Assembly: GCA_019509685.1 (NCBI GenBank) | Contig: JAEKLU010000217.1 | Span: 1 to 5,248, forward strand | Length of the DNA: 5,248 bases | Direction of reading: 5' to 3' | Source: Mesorhizobium sp. | GTDB lineage: Bacteria > Pseudomonadota > Alphaproteobacteria > Rhizobiales > Rhizobiaceae | In this document: positions 1 through 5,239 of the stretch, in pieces | Layout of the letters: every line of letters begins with the position of its first letter | How positions within the stretch are numbered: position 1 is the stretch's first letter | Notes under the pieces: generated by a model | The model's database searches: none | What the model was told of the DNA's origin: nothing | What the model saw: only the letters and a program-made list of their open reading frames with translations | Position numbers and translations under genes: made by a program

Positions 1-842
1 AATACCGCCTCGGTTTCCTGCTGCTCAGGGGCAATGATGTCTTCTATGGCGATTTCGCCCGAGAACTCGACCTGGCGGTCTCGCGGTCGCAACGCTTCCG
101 CGGCGTCGCGACGATCGACTTCGCCGCCTCGCTGGCGCCCGACGAGATCGCCGCGCAGATGCGAAAGCTGGCGGCCAGATCCAGGGCTATCGCCGTTGTC
201 GGCCCGGATCACCCGACGCTGACGGCGGCCGTCGAGGCGTTGAAGGCGAAGGACCAGCCGGTCTTCTCGCTGCTGTCGGATTTTGCCGCCGGCATCCGCG
301 AAGGCTATGTCGGGCTGGACAATCGCAAGGTCGGCCGCAGCGCTGCCTGGATGATCGCCAAGGCGGCGAAAAAACCAGGCAAGGTCGCGCTCTTTGTCGG
401 CAGCCATCGCTTCCACGGCCATGAATTGCGCGAGATCGGTTTTCGATCCTTCTTCCGCGAGCATGCGCCGGACTTCACCGTGATGGAGACGCTGGTCAAC
501 CTCGAGGCCAACGACGTGACCCACGATGCCATGCTCGATCTTCTGGCGCGACATCCCGATCTCGCCGGCTGCTATGTTGCCGGTGGCGGCATGGAAGGCG
601 CGGTCTCCGCGCTGAGGGCGGCGAGCCCGGCGCAGATGCCGGTCGTCATCTGCAACGAGATCAACGCCGTGTCGCGCGCCGCACTTGCCGACAACATCCT
701 CACCATGGTGATCTCGACCCCGCTGGCGGCGCTCTGCCGGGAACTCGTGGCGCTGATGGCGCACGCCATCGAGAGCGGCGCGGCCAACGCGCCCGGCCAG
801 ACTTTCCTGCCCTTCGACATCTTTCTTCCGGAAAACATCTAA
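1..842 (+). CDS. LacI-family transcriptional regulator, 3' part (N-terminus outside window)
   Basis: The frame is open from base 3 to the TAA at 840-842, giving 279 visible residues. LacI-family proteins are usually 330-350 residues, so about 55-65 residues are missing. That is the size of the helix-turn-helix and hinge, so no DNA-binding motif can be seen here. The visible part has the two-lobe periplasmic-binding-like effector fold: a first strand near YRLGFLLL, the segment GLDNRKVGRSAA (from about visible residue 104) at the usual D-x(4)-G position, then a strand KVALFVG followed by the family-typical ELREIGFRSFF. It probably binds a sugar or cyclitol inducer in the cytoplasm and controls the codirectional transporter and dehydrogenase genes, from which it is separated by a 359-base control region. 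A LacI-type repressor is the likeliest role. The effector and target are inferred from context. The gene is cut by the window edge and shows no internal damage. Confidence 0.86.
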   Translation, partial: YRLGFLLLRGNDVFYGDFARELDLAVSRSQRFRGVATIDFAASLAPDEIAAQMRKLAARSRAIAVVGPDHPTLTAAVEALKAKDQPVFSLLSDFAAGIREGYVGLDNRKVGRSAAWMIAKAAKKPGKVALFVGSHRFHGHELREIGFRSFFREHAPDFTVMETLVNLEANDVTHDAMLDLLARHPDLAGCYVAGGGMEGAVSALRAASPAQMPVVICNEINAVSRAALADNILTMVISTPLAALCRELVALMAHAIESGAANAPGQTFLPFDIFLPENI

Positions 843-866
843 CGTCCGAGACGACGAAATGATGTG

Positions 867-884
867 ATCCATCAGATGATGGAT
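867..884 (+). terminator. Perfect inverted repeat after the regulator gene; weak terminator or operator
   Basis: ATCCATCA and TGATGGAT form a perfect 8-bp inverted repeat separated by GA, 24 bases after the regulator stop codon. In RNA it would fold as a 7-bp stem with an AGAU loop, followed by UUUCUGU. The position suits an intrinsic terminator for the regulator, but the stem is only moderately GC-rich and the T-run is short, so termination would be weak. The near-continuous DNA palindrome could equally be a protein-binding site. Confidence 0.35.
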
Positions 885-933
885 TTCTGTCATGCTTGTG
901 CTGTCGGAAAATCTTGCCAGACGGCGCGCGTTC

Positions 934-967
934 GCCCGACCAGTGTCCGACGCTGCGTTGGTCGGCG
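934..967. repeat. Inverted repeat with one bulge and a 16-base loop
   Basis: CCGACCA at 936-942 pairs perfectly with TGGTCGG at 959-965. Allowing one bulged C extends the arms to about 9 bp (CGC outside on the left, GCG on the right). It lies between the regulator and the candidate promoter, so it would not be in the transporter mRNA if that promoter is correct. It could be a dyad binding site or a structure at the 3' end of the regulator transcript. It could also be a chance pairing in GC-rich DNA. Confidence 0.3.
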
Positions 968-1000
968 ATGAAATTCCGGCATGTGCATTCCGAATCGCCC

Positions 1001-1030
1001 TTGACGTCTCCAAGCGAAATGGAATAAATA
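1001..1030 (+). promoter_or_regulatory. Candidate sigma-70-type promoter of the transport operon
   Basis: TTGACG at 1001-1006 (preceded by C, giving the CTTGAC favoured as a rhizobial -35) is followed by an AT-rich stretch. ATAAAT at 1024-1029 (17-base spacing) or TAAATA at 1025-1030 (18-base spacing) could serve as the -10. The -35 is good, but each -10 candidate matches only three of six TATAAT positions. Transcription would begin near 1036 and leave a leader of about 165 bases before the binding-protein gene. Confidence 0.45.
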
Positions 1031-1058
1031 TTTCATGAGCTAGGCATTTTGGTTCTTT

Positions 1059-1084
1059 CGTTCCGGAACGTCTGTTTCAAACAG
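1059..1084. promoter_or_regulatory. Two abutting palindromes, candidate operator pair
   Basis: CGTTCCGGAACG (1059-1070) is a perfect 12-base palindrome. One base later, CTGTTTCAAACAG (1072-1084) is a perfect 6-bp inverted repeat around a central C. They lie about 30-55 bases downstream of the candidate -10, where a bound repressor could block elongation or overlap an unseen promoter. LacI-family operators are palindromes of similar size, often with a central CG step. Neither site matches that pattern exactly, so assignment to the upstream LacI-type regulator is inference. Confidence 0.4.
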
Positions 1085-1127
1085 GGGCTTGGCGTTCCAT
1101 CGCGCCTTCGGAGCGAAATGGCCGCAG

Positions 1128-1162
1128 GGAGAGATTCTCCGGGCAAACCGGGGATTCCGGTT
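1128..1162 (+). promoter_or_regulatory. Two small hairpins in the binding-protein leader
   Basis: GGAGA/TCTCC (1128-1132 with 1136-1140, loop GAT) is followed by AACCGG/CCGGTT (1146-1151 with 1157-1162, loop GGATT). Both arms are perfect but short. They end 25 bases before the ribosome binding site, so they could protect the 5' end or shape the leader without hiding the start codon. I recognise no riboswitch class, and chance pairing is possible. Confidence 0.3.
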
Positions 1163-1187
1163 CAATGGGTGCAGCCGGACACCAAGT

Positions 1188-1194
1188 GGAGGAG
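1188..1194 (+). promoter_or_regulatory. Ribosome binding site of the sugar-binding protein gene
   Basis: GGAGGAG lies seven bases before the ATG at 1202, a near-ideal Shine-Dalgarno match and spacing. It fixes the start at the residue that begins a clear signal peptide, rather than any upstream in-frame TTG or ATG. Confidence 0.85.
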
Positions 1195-1201
1195 ACATAA
1201 A

Positions 1202-2143
1202 ATGAAGAAACTGCTTTTGGGCGTAGCGCTTTCGGCGCTGATGTGCTCATCGGCCTTCGCCGCCAAGATCGGCGTCTCGATGGCCAAGTTCGACGACAAC
1301 TTCCTGACCGTGCTGCGCAACGGCATGATCGAGCAAGCCAAGGGCATGAGCGGCGTGGAGCTGCAGGTCGAGGACGCGCAGAACGACGTCGCCAAGCAGC
1401 TTGACCAGATCAAGAATTTCGCCGCTTCGGGCGTCGACGCCATCATCGTCAATCCCGTCGACACCTCTGCCACGCAGGCGATGTCTGACGCCGCCGCGGC
1501 CGCCAAGATCCCGCTGGTCTACGTCAATCGCGAGCCGGTCAATGTGAACACGCTGCCCGACAATCAGGCGTTCGTCGCTTCGAACGAAGCCGATTCCGGC
1601 ACGCTCGAGACCAAGGAAGTCTGCCGCCTGTTCAAGGAAGCCGGCAAGAAGGAGGCCAATGTCTATGTCATCATGGGCGAGCTTTCCAACCAGGCCGCGG
1701 TGCAGCGCACCAAGGACATCGACGAAGTCATCGCCACGCCGGACTGCAGCTTCATCAAGATCATCGACAAGCAGACCTCGAACTGGAACCGTGACGAGGC
1801 GCAGAACCTGATGACCAACTGGCTGTCGACCGGCAAGAAGTTCGACGGCGTCATCGCCAACAACGATGAAAGTGCCATCGGCGCCATCCAGGCGATGAAG
1901 GCCGCCAACATCGACATGAAGTCGGTCGTCGTCGGCGGCGTCGACGCCACCCAGGACGCTCTGGCGGCCATGCAGGCGGGTGACCTCGACGCAACGGTCT
2001 TCCAGGACGCGGCCGGCCAGGGCGCGGGTGCGCTGGATGCAGCATTGAAGCTCTCCAAGGGCGAGAAGGTCGAGCACAAGGTCTATGTGCCCTTCCAGCT
2101 CGTCACGCCGGCCAACATCGACAAGTTCCTGAAGAAGAACTGA
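1202..2143 (+). CDS. Periplasmic sugar/inositol-binding protein of an ABC transporter
   Basis: This 313-residue protein has a classic Sec signal: positively charged MKK, a hydrophobic core, and probable cleavage after AFA at residue 20. A cysteine at 15 lacks a lipobox, so a soluble periplasmic protein is expected. The mature part is an RbsB-like Peripla_BP_4 type I fold. It starts KIGVSM and has DDNF (31-34) near the first ligand loop, IIVNPVDT (81-88), VNREP (108-112) with the ribose-binding-like arginine R110, QRTKDIDE (168-175), ANNDESAIGA (219-228), GGVDAT (245-250) and FQDAAGQG (267-274). These are the loops that hold polar sugar hydroxyls in the family. Length is typical. It delivers its ligand to the permease and ATPase encoded next. 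The dehydrogenase linkage favours myo-inositol, but a rhizopine or another sugar is possible. Family certainty is high, ligand certainty moderate. Confidence 0.93.
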   Translation: MKKLLLGVALSALMCSSAFAAKIGVSMAKFDDNFLTVLRNGMIEQAKGMSGVELQVEDAQNDVAKQLDQIKNFAASGVDAIIVNPVDTSATQAMSDAAAAAKIPLVYVNREPVNVNTLPDNQAFVASNEADSGTLETKEVCRLFKEAGKKEANVYVIMGELSNQAAVQRTKDIDEVIATPDCSFIKIIDKQTSNWNRDEAQNLMTNWLSTGKKFDGVIANNDESAIGAIQAMKAANIDMKSVVVGGVDATQDALAAMQAGDLDATVFQDAAGQGAGALDAALKLSKGEKVEHKVYVPFQLVTPANIDKFLKKN

Positions 2144-2152
2144 GGCCTGCGC

Positions 2153-2177
2153 TTCGCCGTTTGCGTGAAACGGCGAA
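2153..2177 (+). promoter_or_regulatory. Strong hairpin directly after the binding-protein gene
   Basis: TTCGCCGTTT (2153-2162) and AAACGGCGAA (2168-2177) form a perfect 10-bp stem with loop GCGTG, nine bases after the stop codon. No T-run follows, so it is not a standard intrinsic terminator. Hairpins placed here in binding-protein-dependent transporter operons commonly protect the upstream message from 3' exonucleases, so the binding protein is made in excess over the membrane parts. That role is inferred here from position and symmetry. Confidence 0.65.
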
Positions 2178-2228
2178 CCGCTCTGACGGGGCGGCGCATC
2201 GACCAGGAACAATAGCGCCGCTCCCTAT

Positions 2229-2253
2229 CCTCGCCGCCCGAACGGGCGGGAGG
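2229..2253 (+). promoter_or_regulatory. GC-rich hairpin upstream of the permease start
   Basis: CCGCCCG (2234-2240) and CGGGCGG (2243-2249) are perfect complements around AA, folding as a 6-bp stem with a GAAC loop. CCTC (2229-2232) and GAGG (2250-2253) can extend it past a bulged G. It ends 16 bases before the permease ribosome binding site. It may act with the preceding hairpin as an mRNA barrier or modulate permease translation. Confidence 0.5.
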
Positions 2254-2269
2254 GCAGGTGCGGCCTGAC

Positions 2270-2275
2270 GGAGGA
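2270..2275 (+). promoter_or_regulatory. Ribosome binding site that selects the permease GTG start
   Basis: GGAGGA sits six bases before GTG at 2282. Another in-frame GTG at 2258 would place this motif inside the gene and has a poorly spaced upstream purine run, so 2282 is preferred. Confidence 0.75.
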
Positions 2276-2281
2276 AAAGAC

Positions 2282-3358
2282 GTGGCACAGACATCTCATG
2301 GCGTCGGCGGTCTTACCTACGATGCGAAGAAGCGTGCATGGCCGGCCGAGGTCAATGTGTTGCTGGCGCTGGTCATTCTCGTCGTCATCTTCGAACTGAT
2401 CGGCCGCATCTTCCTCGGCGACAGCTTCCTGTTCAACACGCGCAGCGACGTCAGTGGTCTCTTCAACGAGGCGCGCCTGCAGATCATCATCCTGCAGGTG
2501 TCGATCGTCGGCATCATCGCCATCGGCGTCACCCAAGTCATTATATCGGGCGGCATCGACCTGTCCTCGGGTTCGATCGTCGGCGCCACGGCGATGATCG
2601 CCATGAGCTTCGCTCAGGTGGCGACCGTCAACGGCAACCCCAACCCCAAGGCGATGTTCCTGGCCCAGGGCTGGACCGATCTGCCGGTGATCGTTCCGGT
2701 GCTGGTCGCGATCGCCTGCGGCCTGTTCGCCGGCCTGATCAACGGCGCCTTGATCGCCTACACGCGCATTCCGCCCTTCATCGCCACGCTCGGCATGATG
2801 GTGACGGCGCGCGGCATTGCCAAATGGTGGTCCAAGGGCCAGCCGATCTCTTTTCCGACCGACAGCTTCGCGGCGATCGGCAAGGGCCTGATGCCGGTCA
2901 TCATCTTCATCTCGCTGGCCATCCTGTTCCAGCTCATCTTGTCCTACACGCGATACGGCAAGCACTGCTACGCCATCGGCTCGAACGAGGATGCCGCGCG
3001 CATGTCCGGCATCAAGATCGCCAACCACAAGATCCTCGTCTACGTCATTGCCGGCATCCTTGCCGCTTTAGCCGCCGTCGTGCTCTCCTCCAAGAACCTG
3101 ACCGCCCAGTCCGGCATGGGCGTGATGTACGAGCTCGACGCCATCGCCATGGCGGTCATCGGCGGCGTCTCGTTGTCGGGCGGCCGCGGCTCGATCATCG
3201 GCACGGTGATCGGCTCGCTGATCTTCGGCGTCATCATTTCCGGCTTCACCTTCCTGCGCCTCGACGCCTACTATCAGGAGATGGTCAAGGGCGTGATCAT
3301 CGTCGGCGCGGTCGTTCTCGACCAATGGCGTCAACGCATGCGGGCATTGAGGGCTTGA
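2282..3358 (+). CDS. Sugar ABC transporter permease, RbsC type
   Basis: This 358-residue inner-membrane protein starts at GTG. It has a polar N-terminal tail of about 20 residues, then hydrophobic segments near residues 25-45, 67-90, 98-112, 134-160, 165-180, 203-221, 250-269, 285-297, 305-324 and 335-347, consistent with the many-helix BPD_transp_2 (CUT2) family. Family signatures are GIDLSSGSIVG (91-101), IPPFIATLGMM (163-173), the cytoplasmic coupling loop AIGSNEDAARMSGI (231-244), and the conserved tail LDAIAMAVIGGVSLSGGRGS (285-304). The loop around 113-133 (NGNPNPK) is longer than in E. coli RbsC, and total length is somewhat above the roughly 320-340 usual for the family. It probably forms a homodimeric channel fed by the binding protein encoded upstream and driven by the ATPase encoded downstream. 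The substrate is inferred from the dehydrogenase. The gene is intact. Confidence 0.92.
   Translation: MAQTSHGVGGLTYDAKKRAWPAEVNVLLALVILVVIFELIGRIFLGDSFLFNTRSDVSGLFNEARLQIIILQVSIVGIIAIGVTQVIISGGIDLSSGSIVGATAMIAMSFAQVATVNGNPNPKAMFLAQGWTDLPVIVPVLVAIACGLFAGLINGALIAYTRIPPFIATLGMMVTARGIAKWWSKGQPISFPTDSFAAIGKGLMPVIIFISLAILFQLILSYTRYGKHCYAIGSNEDAARMSGIKIANHKILVYVIAGILAALAAVVLSSKNLTAQSGMGVMYELDAIAMAVIGGVSLSGGRGSIIGTVIGSLIFGVIISGFTFLRLDAYYQEMVKGVIIVGAVVLDQWRQRMRALRA
3349..3353 (+). promoter_or_regulatory. Ribosome binding site of the ATPase gene, inside the permease end
   Basis: GAGGG lies within the last codons of the permease gene, seven bases before ATG at 3361. With the permease stop at 3356-3358, this arrangement favours translational coupling and near-equal output of the two membrane-complex subunits. 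Confidence 0.65.
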
Positions 3359-3360
3359 CC

Positions 3361-4128
3361 ATGTCAGACATCGTCCTGAAGACCGAAAACCTCACCAAGC
3401 GCTATGGCGGCGTGCATGCGCTGGAAGGCGCGAATTTCGAGCTGCGCAAGGGCGAGCATGTCGCCATCATGGGCGACAACGGCGCCGGCAAATCGACCTT
3501 CGTGCGCCAGATCACCGCCGTCGAGCAACGCACCAGCGGCCAGGTCTGGTTCGACGGCAAGGAGGTCAACTTCGCCGGTCCGATCGAGGCGCGCGAGGCG
3601 GGCATCGAGACCGTGTTCCAGAACCTCGCCCTGGCCGACGATCTCGACGTGCCGTCAAACCTCTTTCTCGGCCGCGAAAAGGTGCTGTTCAATCTCGGAC
3701 CGTTCTCGATCCTCGACCGCAAATATATGCGCAAGGCGACCGAGGCGGCGCTGGTGCGCACGGCGGTGAAGATTCCCAACCTGTCGAGCACCATCCGCCA
3801 CATGTCCGGCGGCCAGCGCCAATGCGTGGCGATCGCCAGGACGGCGACCTTCGCTTCCAAGCTGATCATCATGGACGAGCCGACGGCCGCACTTGGCGTG
3901 CAGGAGACGGCGCAGGTCGAAAACATCATCCGCACGCTGAAGGCGAATGGCGAGCCGCTGATCCTGATCAGCCACAACATGCGCCAGGTGTTCGACCTTT
4001 GCGACCGCATCGTCGTCTTCCGGCGCGGCCGCATCGTTGCCAATCTGCGCAAGCAGGATACCGACGGCAACGACATCGTCTCCTACATCACCGGCGCCAA
4101 GACCGGGGAGGCGGAGCTGGCGGCCTAG
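3361..4128 (+). CDS. Sugar ABC transporter ATP-binding protein, single ABC domain
   Basis: This 255-residue cytoplasmic ATPase powers the importer. All nucleotide-binding motifs are present: Walker A GDNGAGKST (38-46) with K44, Q-loop Q87 in VFQNLAL, ABC signature MSGGQRQ (148-154), Walker B LIIMDE (168-173) with catalytic E173, and switch histidine H205 in ILISHNM. The N-terminal LTKRYGGVHALEGANFEL is typical of the carbohydrate-uptake CUT2 class. RbsA, MglA, AraG and the Caulobacter inositol ATPase IatA carry two ABC halves in about 500 residues. This protein has one and ends naturally at TAG after a short polar tail, so it resembles the FrcA-type one-domain ATPases and probably works as a homodimer. 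It begins two bases after the permease stop. Both sites should be catalytically competent because no motif is degenerate. Confidence 0.94.
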   Translation: MSDIVLKTENLTKRYGGVHALEGANFELRKGEHVAIMGDNGAGKSTFVRQITAVEQRTSGQVWFDGKEVNFAGPIEAREAGIETVFQNLALADDLDVPSNLFLGREKVLFNLGPFSILDRKYMRKATEAALVRTAVKIPNLSSTIRHMSGGQRQCVAIARTATFASKLIIMDEPTAALGVQETAQVENIIRTLKANGEPLILISHNMRQVFDLCDRIVVFRRGRIVANLRKQDTDGNDIVSYITGAKTGEAELAA

Positions 4129-4181
4129 GCCGGGTGGCACACGGTTGCGGGACGATCCGCCGCGCTCGGAAAAAACCTTGC

Positions 4182-4200
4182 CCTTTCCCGCGTGGAAAGG
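4182..4200. repeat. Perfect 7-bp hairpin between ATPase and dehydrogenase genes
   Basis: CCTTTCC (4182-4188) and GGAAAGG (4194-4200) flank loop CGCGT in the 115-base gap. No T-run follows on the + strand, so full termination is unlikely. A six-base A-run just upstream (near 4169-4175) means the minus strand would read a hairpin followed, after a short gap, by a T-run, but no minus-strand gene is evident. It may be an mRNA-stability or processing element, or a dyad binding site. No good promoter is visible here. Confidence 0.45.
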
Positions 4201-4231
4201 TGCAGACACAATTCTCTCGAACCATCCCTTA

Positions 4232-4236
4232 GAGGA
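4232..4236 (+). promoter_or_regulatory. Ribosome binding site of the inositol dehydrogenase gene
   Basis: GAGGA, within AGAGGAAA, lies seven bases before ATG at 4244. It supports this start over in-frame upstream codons that overlap the ATPase gene. The protein then begins exactly at the first strand of the Rossmann fold. Confidence 0.75.
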
Positions 4237-4243
4237 AATTTCC

Positions 4244-5239
4244 ATGACTGTTCGCTTCGCCCTCCTCGGTGCCGGCCGCATCGGCAAGGTCCACGCCCGC
4301 GCCGTCGGCTCAAACCCCGATGCAAGACTGGTGGCCGTGGCCGACGCCTTCGAGAAGGCCGCGACCGACCTGGCATCGGCCTACGGCGCCGAGGTGCGCA
4401 GCATAGACGCCATCGAGAAGTCCAAGGATATCGACGCCGTCATCATCTGCACGCCGACCGACACCCATGCCGACCTCATCGAGCGCTTCGCCAAGGCCGG
4501 CAAGGCGATCTTTTGCGAAAAGCCGATCGATCTCTCCGTCAAGCGCGTCGAGAAATGCCTGGCCGTTGTCGAGAAGACCAAGGCCACGCTGATGGTCGGC
4601 TTCAACCGCCGCTTCGATCCGCATTTCGCCGCCGTCCGCAAGGCGATAGACGACGGCGCCATCGGCACCGTTGAAATGGTCACCATCACATCGCGCGATC
4701 CCGGCGCCCCGCCGCTCGATTACATCGCCCGCTCGGGCGGCATTTTCCGCGATATGACCATCCATGATTTCGACATGGCGCGCTTCCTGCTCGGCGAGGA
4801 GCCGGTTGCGGTGAGTGCCCATGCTTCGGTGCTGGTGGACAAGAAAATCGGCGAAGCCGGCGATTTCGACTCGGTCAGCGTCATACTGGAGACGGCGTCC
4901 GGCAAGCAGGCCATCATCTCCAACTCGCGCCGCGCCACCTATGGCTACGACCAGCGCATCGAGGTGCATGGCTCCAAGGGCATGGTCGCGGCCGAGAACC
5001 AGCGGCCGGTGTCGATCGAAGTGGCCAATGCGAAGGGCTACACCCGCCCGCCGCTGCACGACTTCTTCATGACCCGCTATCTCGACGCCTACGCCAATGA
5101 GATTGCCGCTTTCATCGCCGCCGCGACAAAGGGCAAGAAGGCGGCGCCAAGCGGCGCTGACGGTCTCGTCGCGCTGAAGCTCGCCGATGCGGCGCTGAAA
5201 TCGGCGACGACAGGCAAGACCGTCCGTCTCGACAAGTAA
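4244..5239 (+). CDS. idhA: Inositol 2-dehydrogenase (myo-inositol to 2-keto-myo-inositol)
   Basis: This 331-residue cytoplasmic enzyme of the Gfo/Idh/MocA family oxidises myo-inositol to scyllo-inosose with NAD+, the first step of inositol catabolism. The N-terminal Rossmann domain has GAGRIG (9-14), and the acidic D34 after the second strand favours NAD over NADP. CTPTDTHADL (69-78) and EKPID (92-96) are family hallmarks. The catalytic lysine is K93, and D170 and H174 in RDMTIHDFDM complete the K-D-H set, corresponding to K97, D172 and H176 of Bacillus IolG. The C-terminal substrate domain contains ISNSRRATYGYDQR (225-238) and PPLHDFFMTRY (269-279), which match rhizobial IdhA as I recall it. 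It follows the transporter genes by 115 bases in the same direction, probably as the last visible operon member. A scyllo-inositol or rhizopine-related substrate is a less likely alternative. Later steps (iolCDEB) are not in the window. Confidence 0.92.
   Translation: MTVRFALLGAGRIGKVHARAVGSNPDARLVAVADAFEKAATDLASAYGAEVRSIDAIEKSKDIDAVIICTPTDTHADLIERFAKAGKAIFCEKPIDLSVKRVEKCLAVVEKTKATLMVGFNRRFDPHFAAVRKAIDDGAIGTVEMVTITSRDPGAPPLDYIARSGGIFRDMTIHDFDMARFLLGEEPVAVSAHASVLVDKKIGEAGDFDSVSVILETASGKQAIISNSRRATYGYDQRIEVHGSKGMVAAENQRPVSIEVANAKGYTRPPLHDFFMTRYLDAYANEIAAFIAAATKGKKAAPSGADGLVALKLADAALKSATTGKTVRLDK

Larger units (their letters stand above)
843..1201. other. 359-base control region between regulator and transport genes
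   Basis: No convincing gene lies here. The only open frame is an upstream extension of the binding-protein gene from a TTG at 1049, which lacks a ribosome binding site and would bury the signal peptide. The region holds a palindrome just after the regulator, a bulged inverted repeat at 934-967, a candidate promoter at 1001-1030, two neighbouring palindromes at 1059-1084, and a leader with small inverted repeats at 1103-1115, 1128-1140 and 1146-1162. The 1103-1115 element would be a short stem closed by a UUCG tetraloop with one bulged A. The stretch around 1020-1050 is noticeably more AT-rich than the flanking genes, as expected of a promoter. Confidence 0.7.

Noticed and set aside
1049..1201. 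N-terminal extension of the binding protein from a TTG at 1049.
   Set aside because: It has no ribosome binding site, and it would place 51 residues before an evident signal peptide. GGAGGAG before 1202 decides the start.
843..1201. Riboswitch, tRNA or other structured RNA gene in the control region.
   Set aside because: No conserved riboswitch core or cloverleaf can be recognised. The inverted repeats are short and separate.
1202..1264. Lipoprotein signal at cysteine 15 of the binding protein.
   Set aside because: The residues before the cysteine (ALM) do not form a lipobox, and a normal AFA cleavage site follows at residue 20.
2153..2177. Intrinsic terminator ending the operon after the binding-protein gene.
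   Set aside because: The stem is strong but no T-run follows, and the permease and ATPase genes downstream belong functionally to the same transporter.
1247..2212. A long minus-strand open frame opposite the binding-protein gene.
   Set aside because: It is a typical GC-rich antisense shadow, dominated by valine, aspartate, leucine, arginine and glycine, with no recognisable family. The + strand gene explains the codon pattern. Similar minus-strand frames opposite the permease, ATPase and dehydrogenase genes were rejected for the same reason.
2338..4128. A 596-codon open frame running through the permease gene into the ATPase gene, as if a fusion protein.
   Set aside because: Its first 341 residues are an arginine-, histidine- and aspartate-rich off-frame reading of the permease gene. 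The ATPase has its own ATG at 3361 with a ribosome binding site and begins exactly at the family N-terminus.
4037..4243. Upstream extension of the dehydrogenase overlapping the ATPase gene.
   Set aside because: The extra residues are proline- and arginine-rich off-frame sequence. The Rossmann fold begins at the ATG at 4244, which has a well-spaced ribosome binding site.
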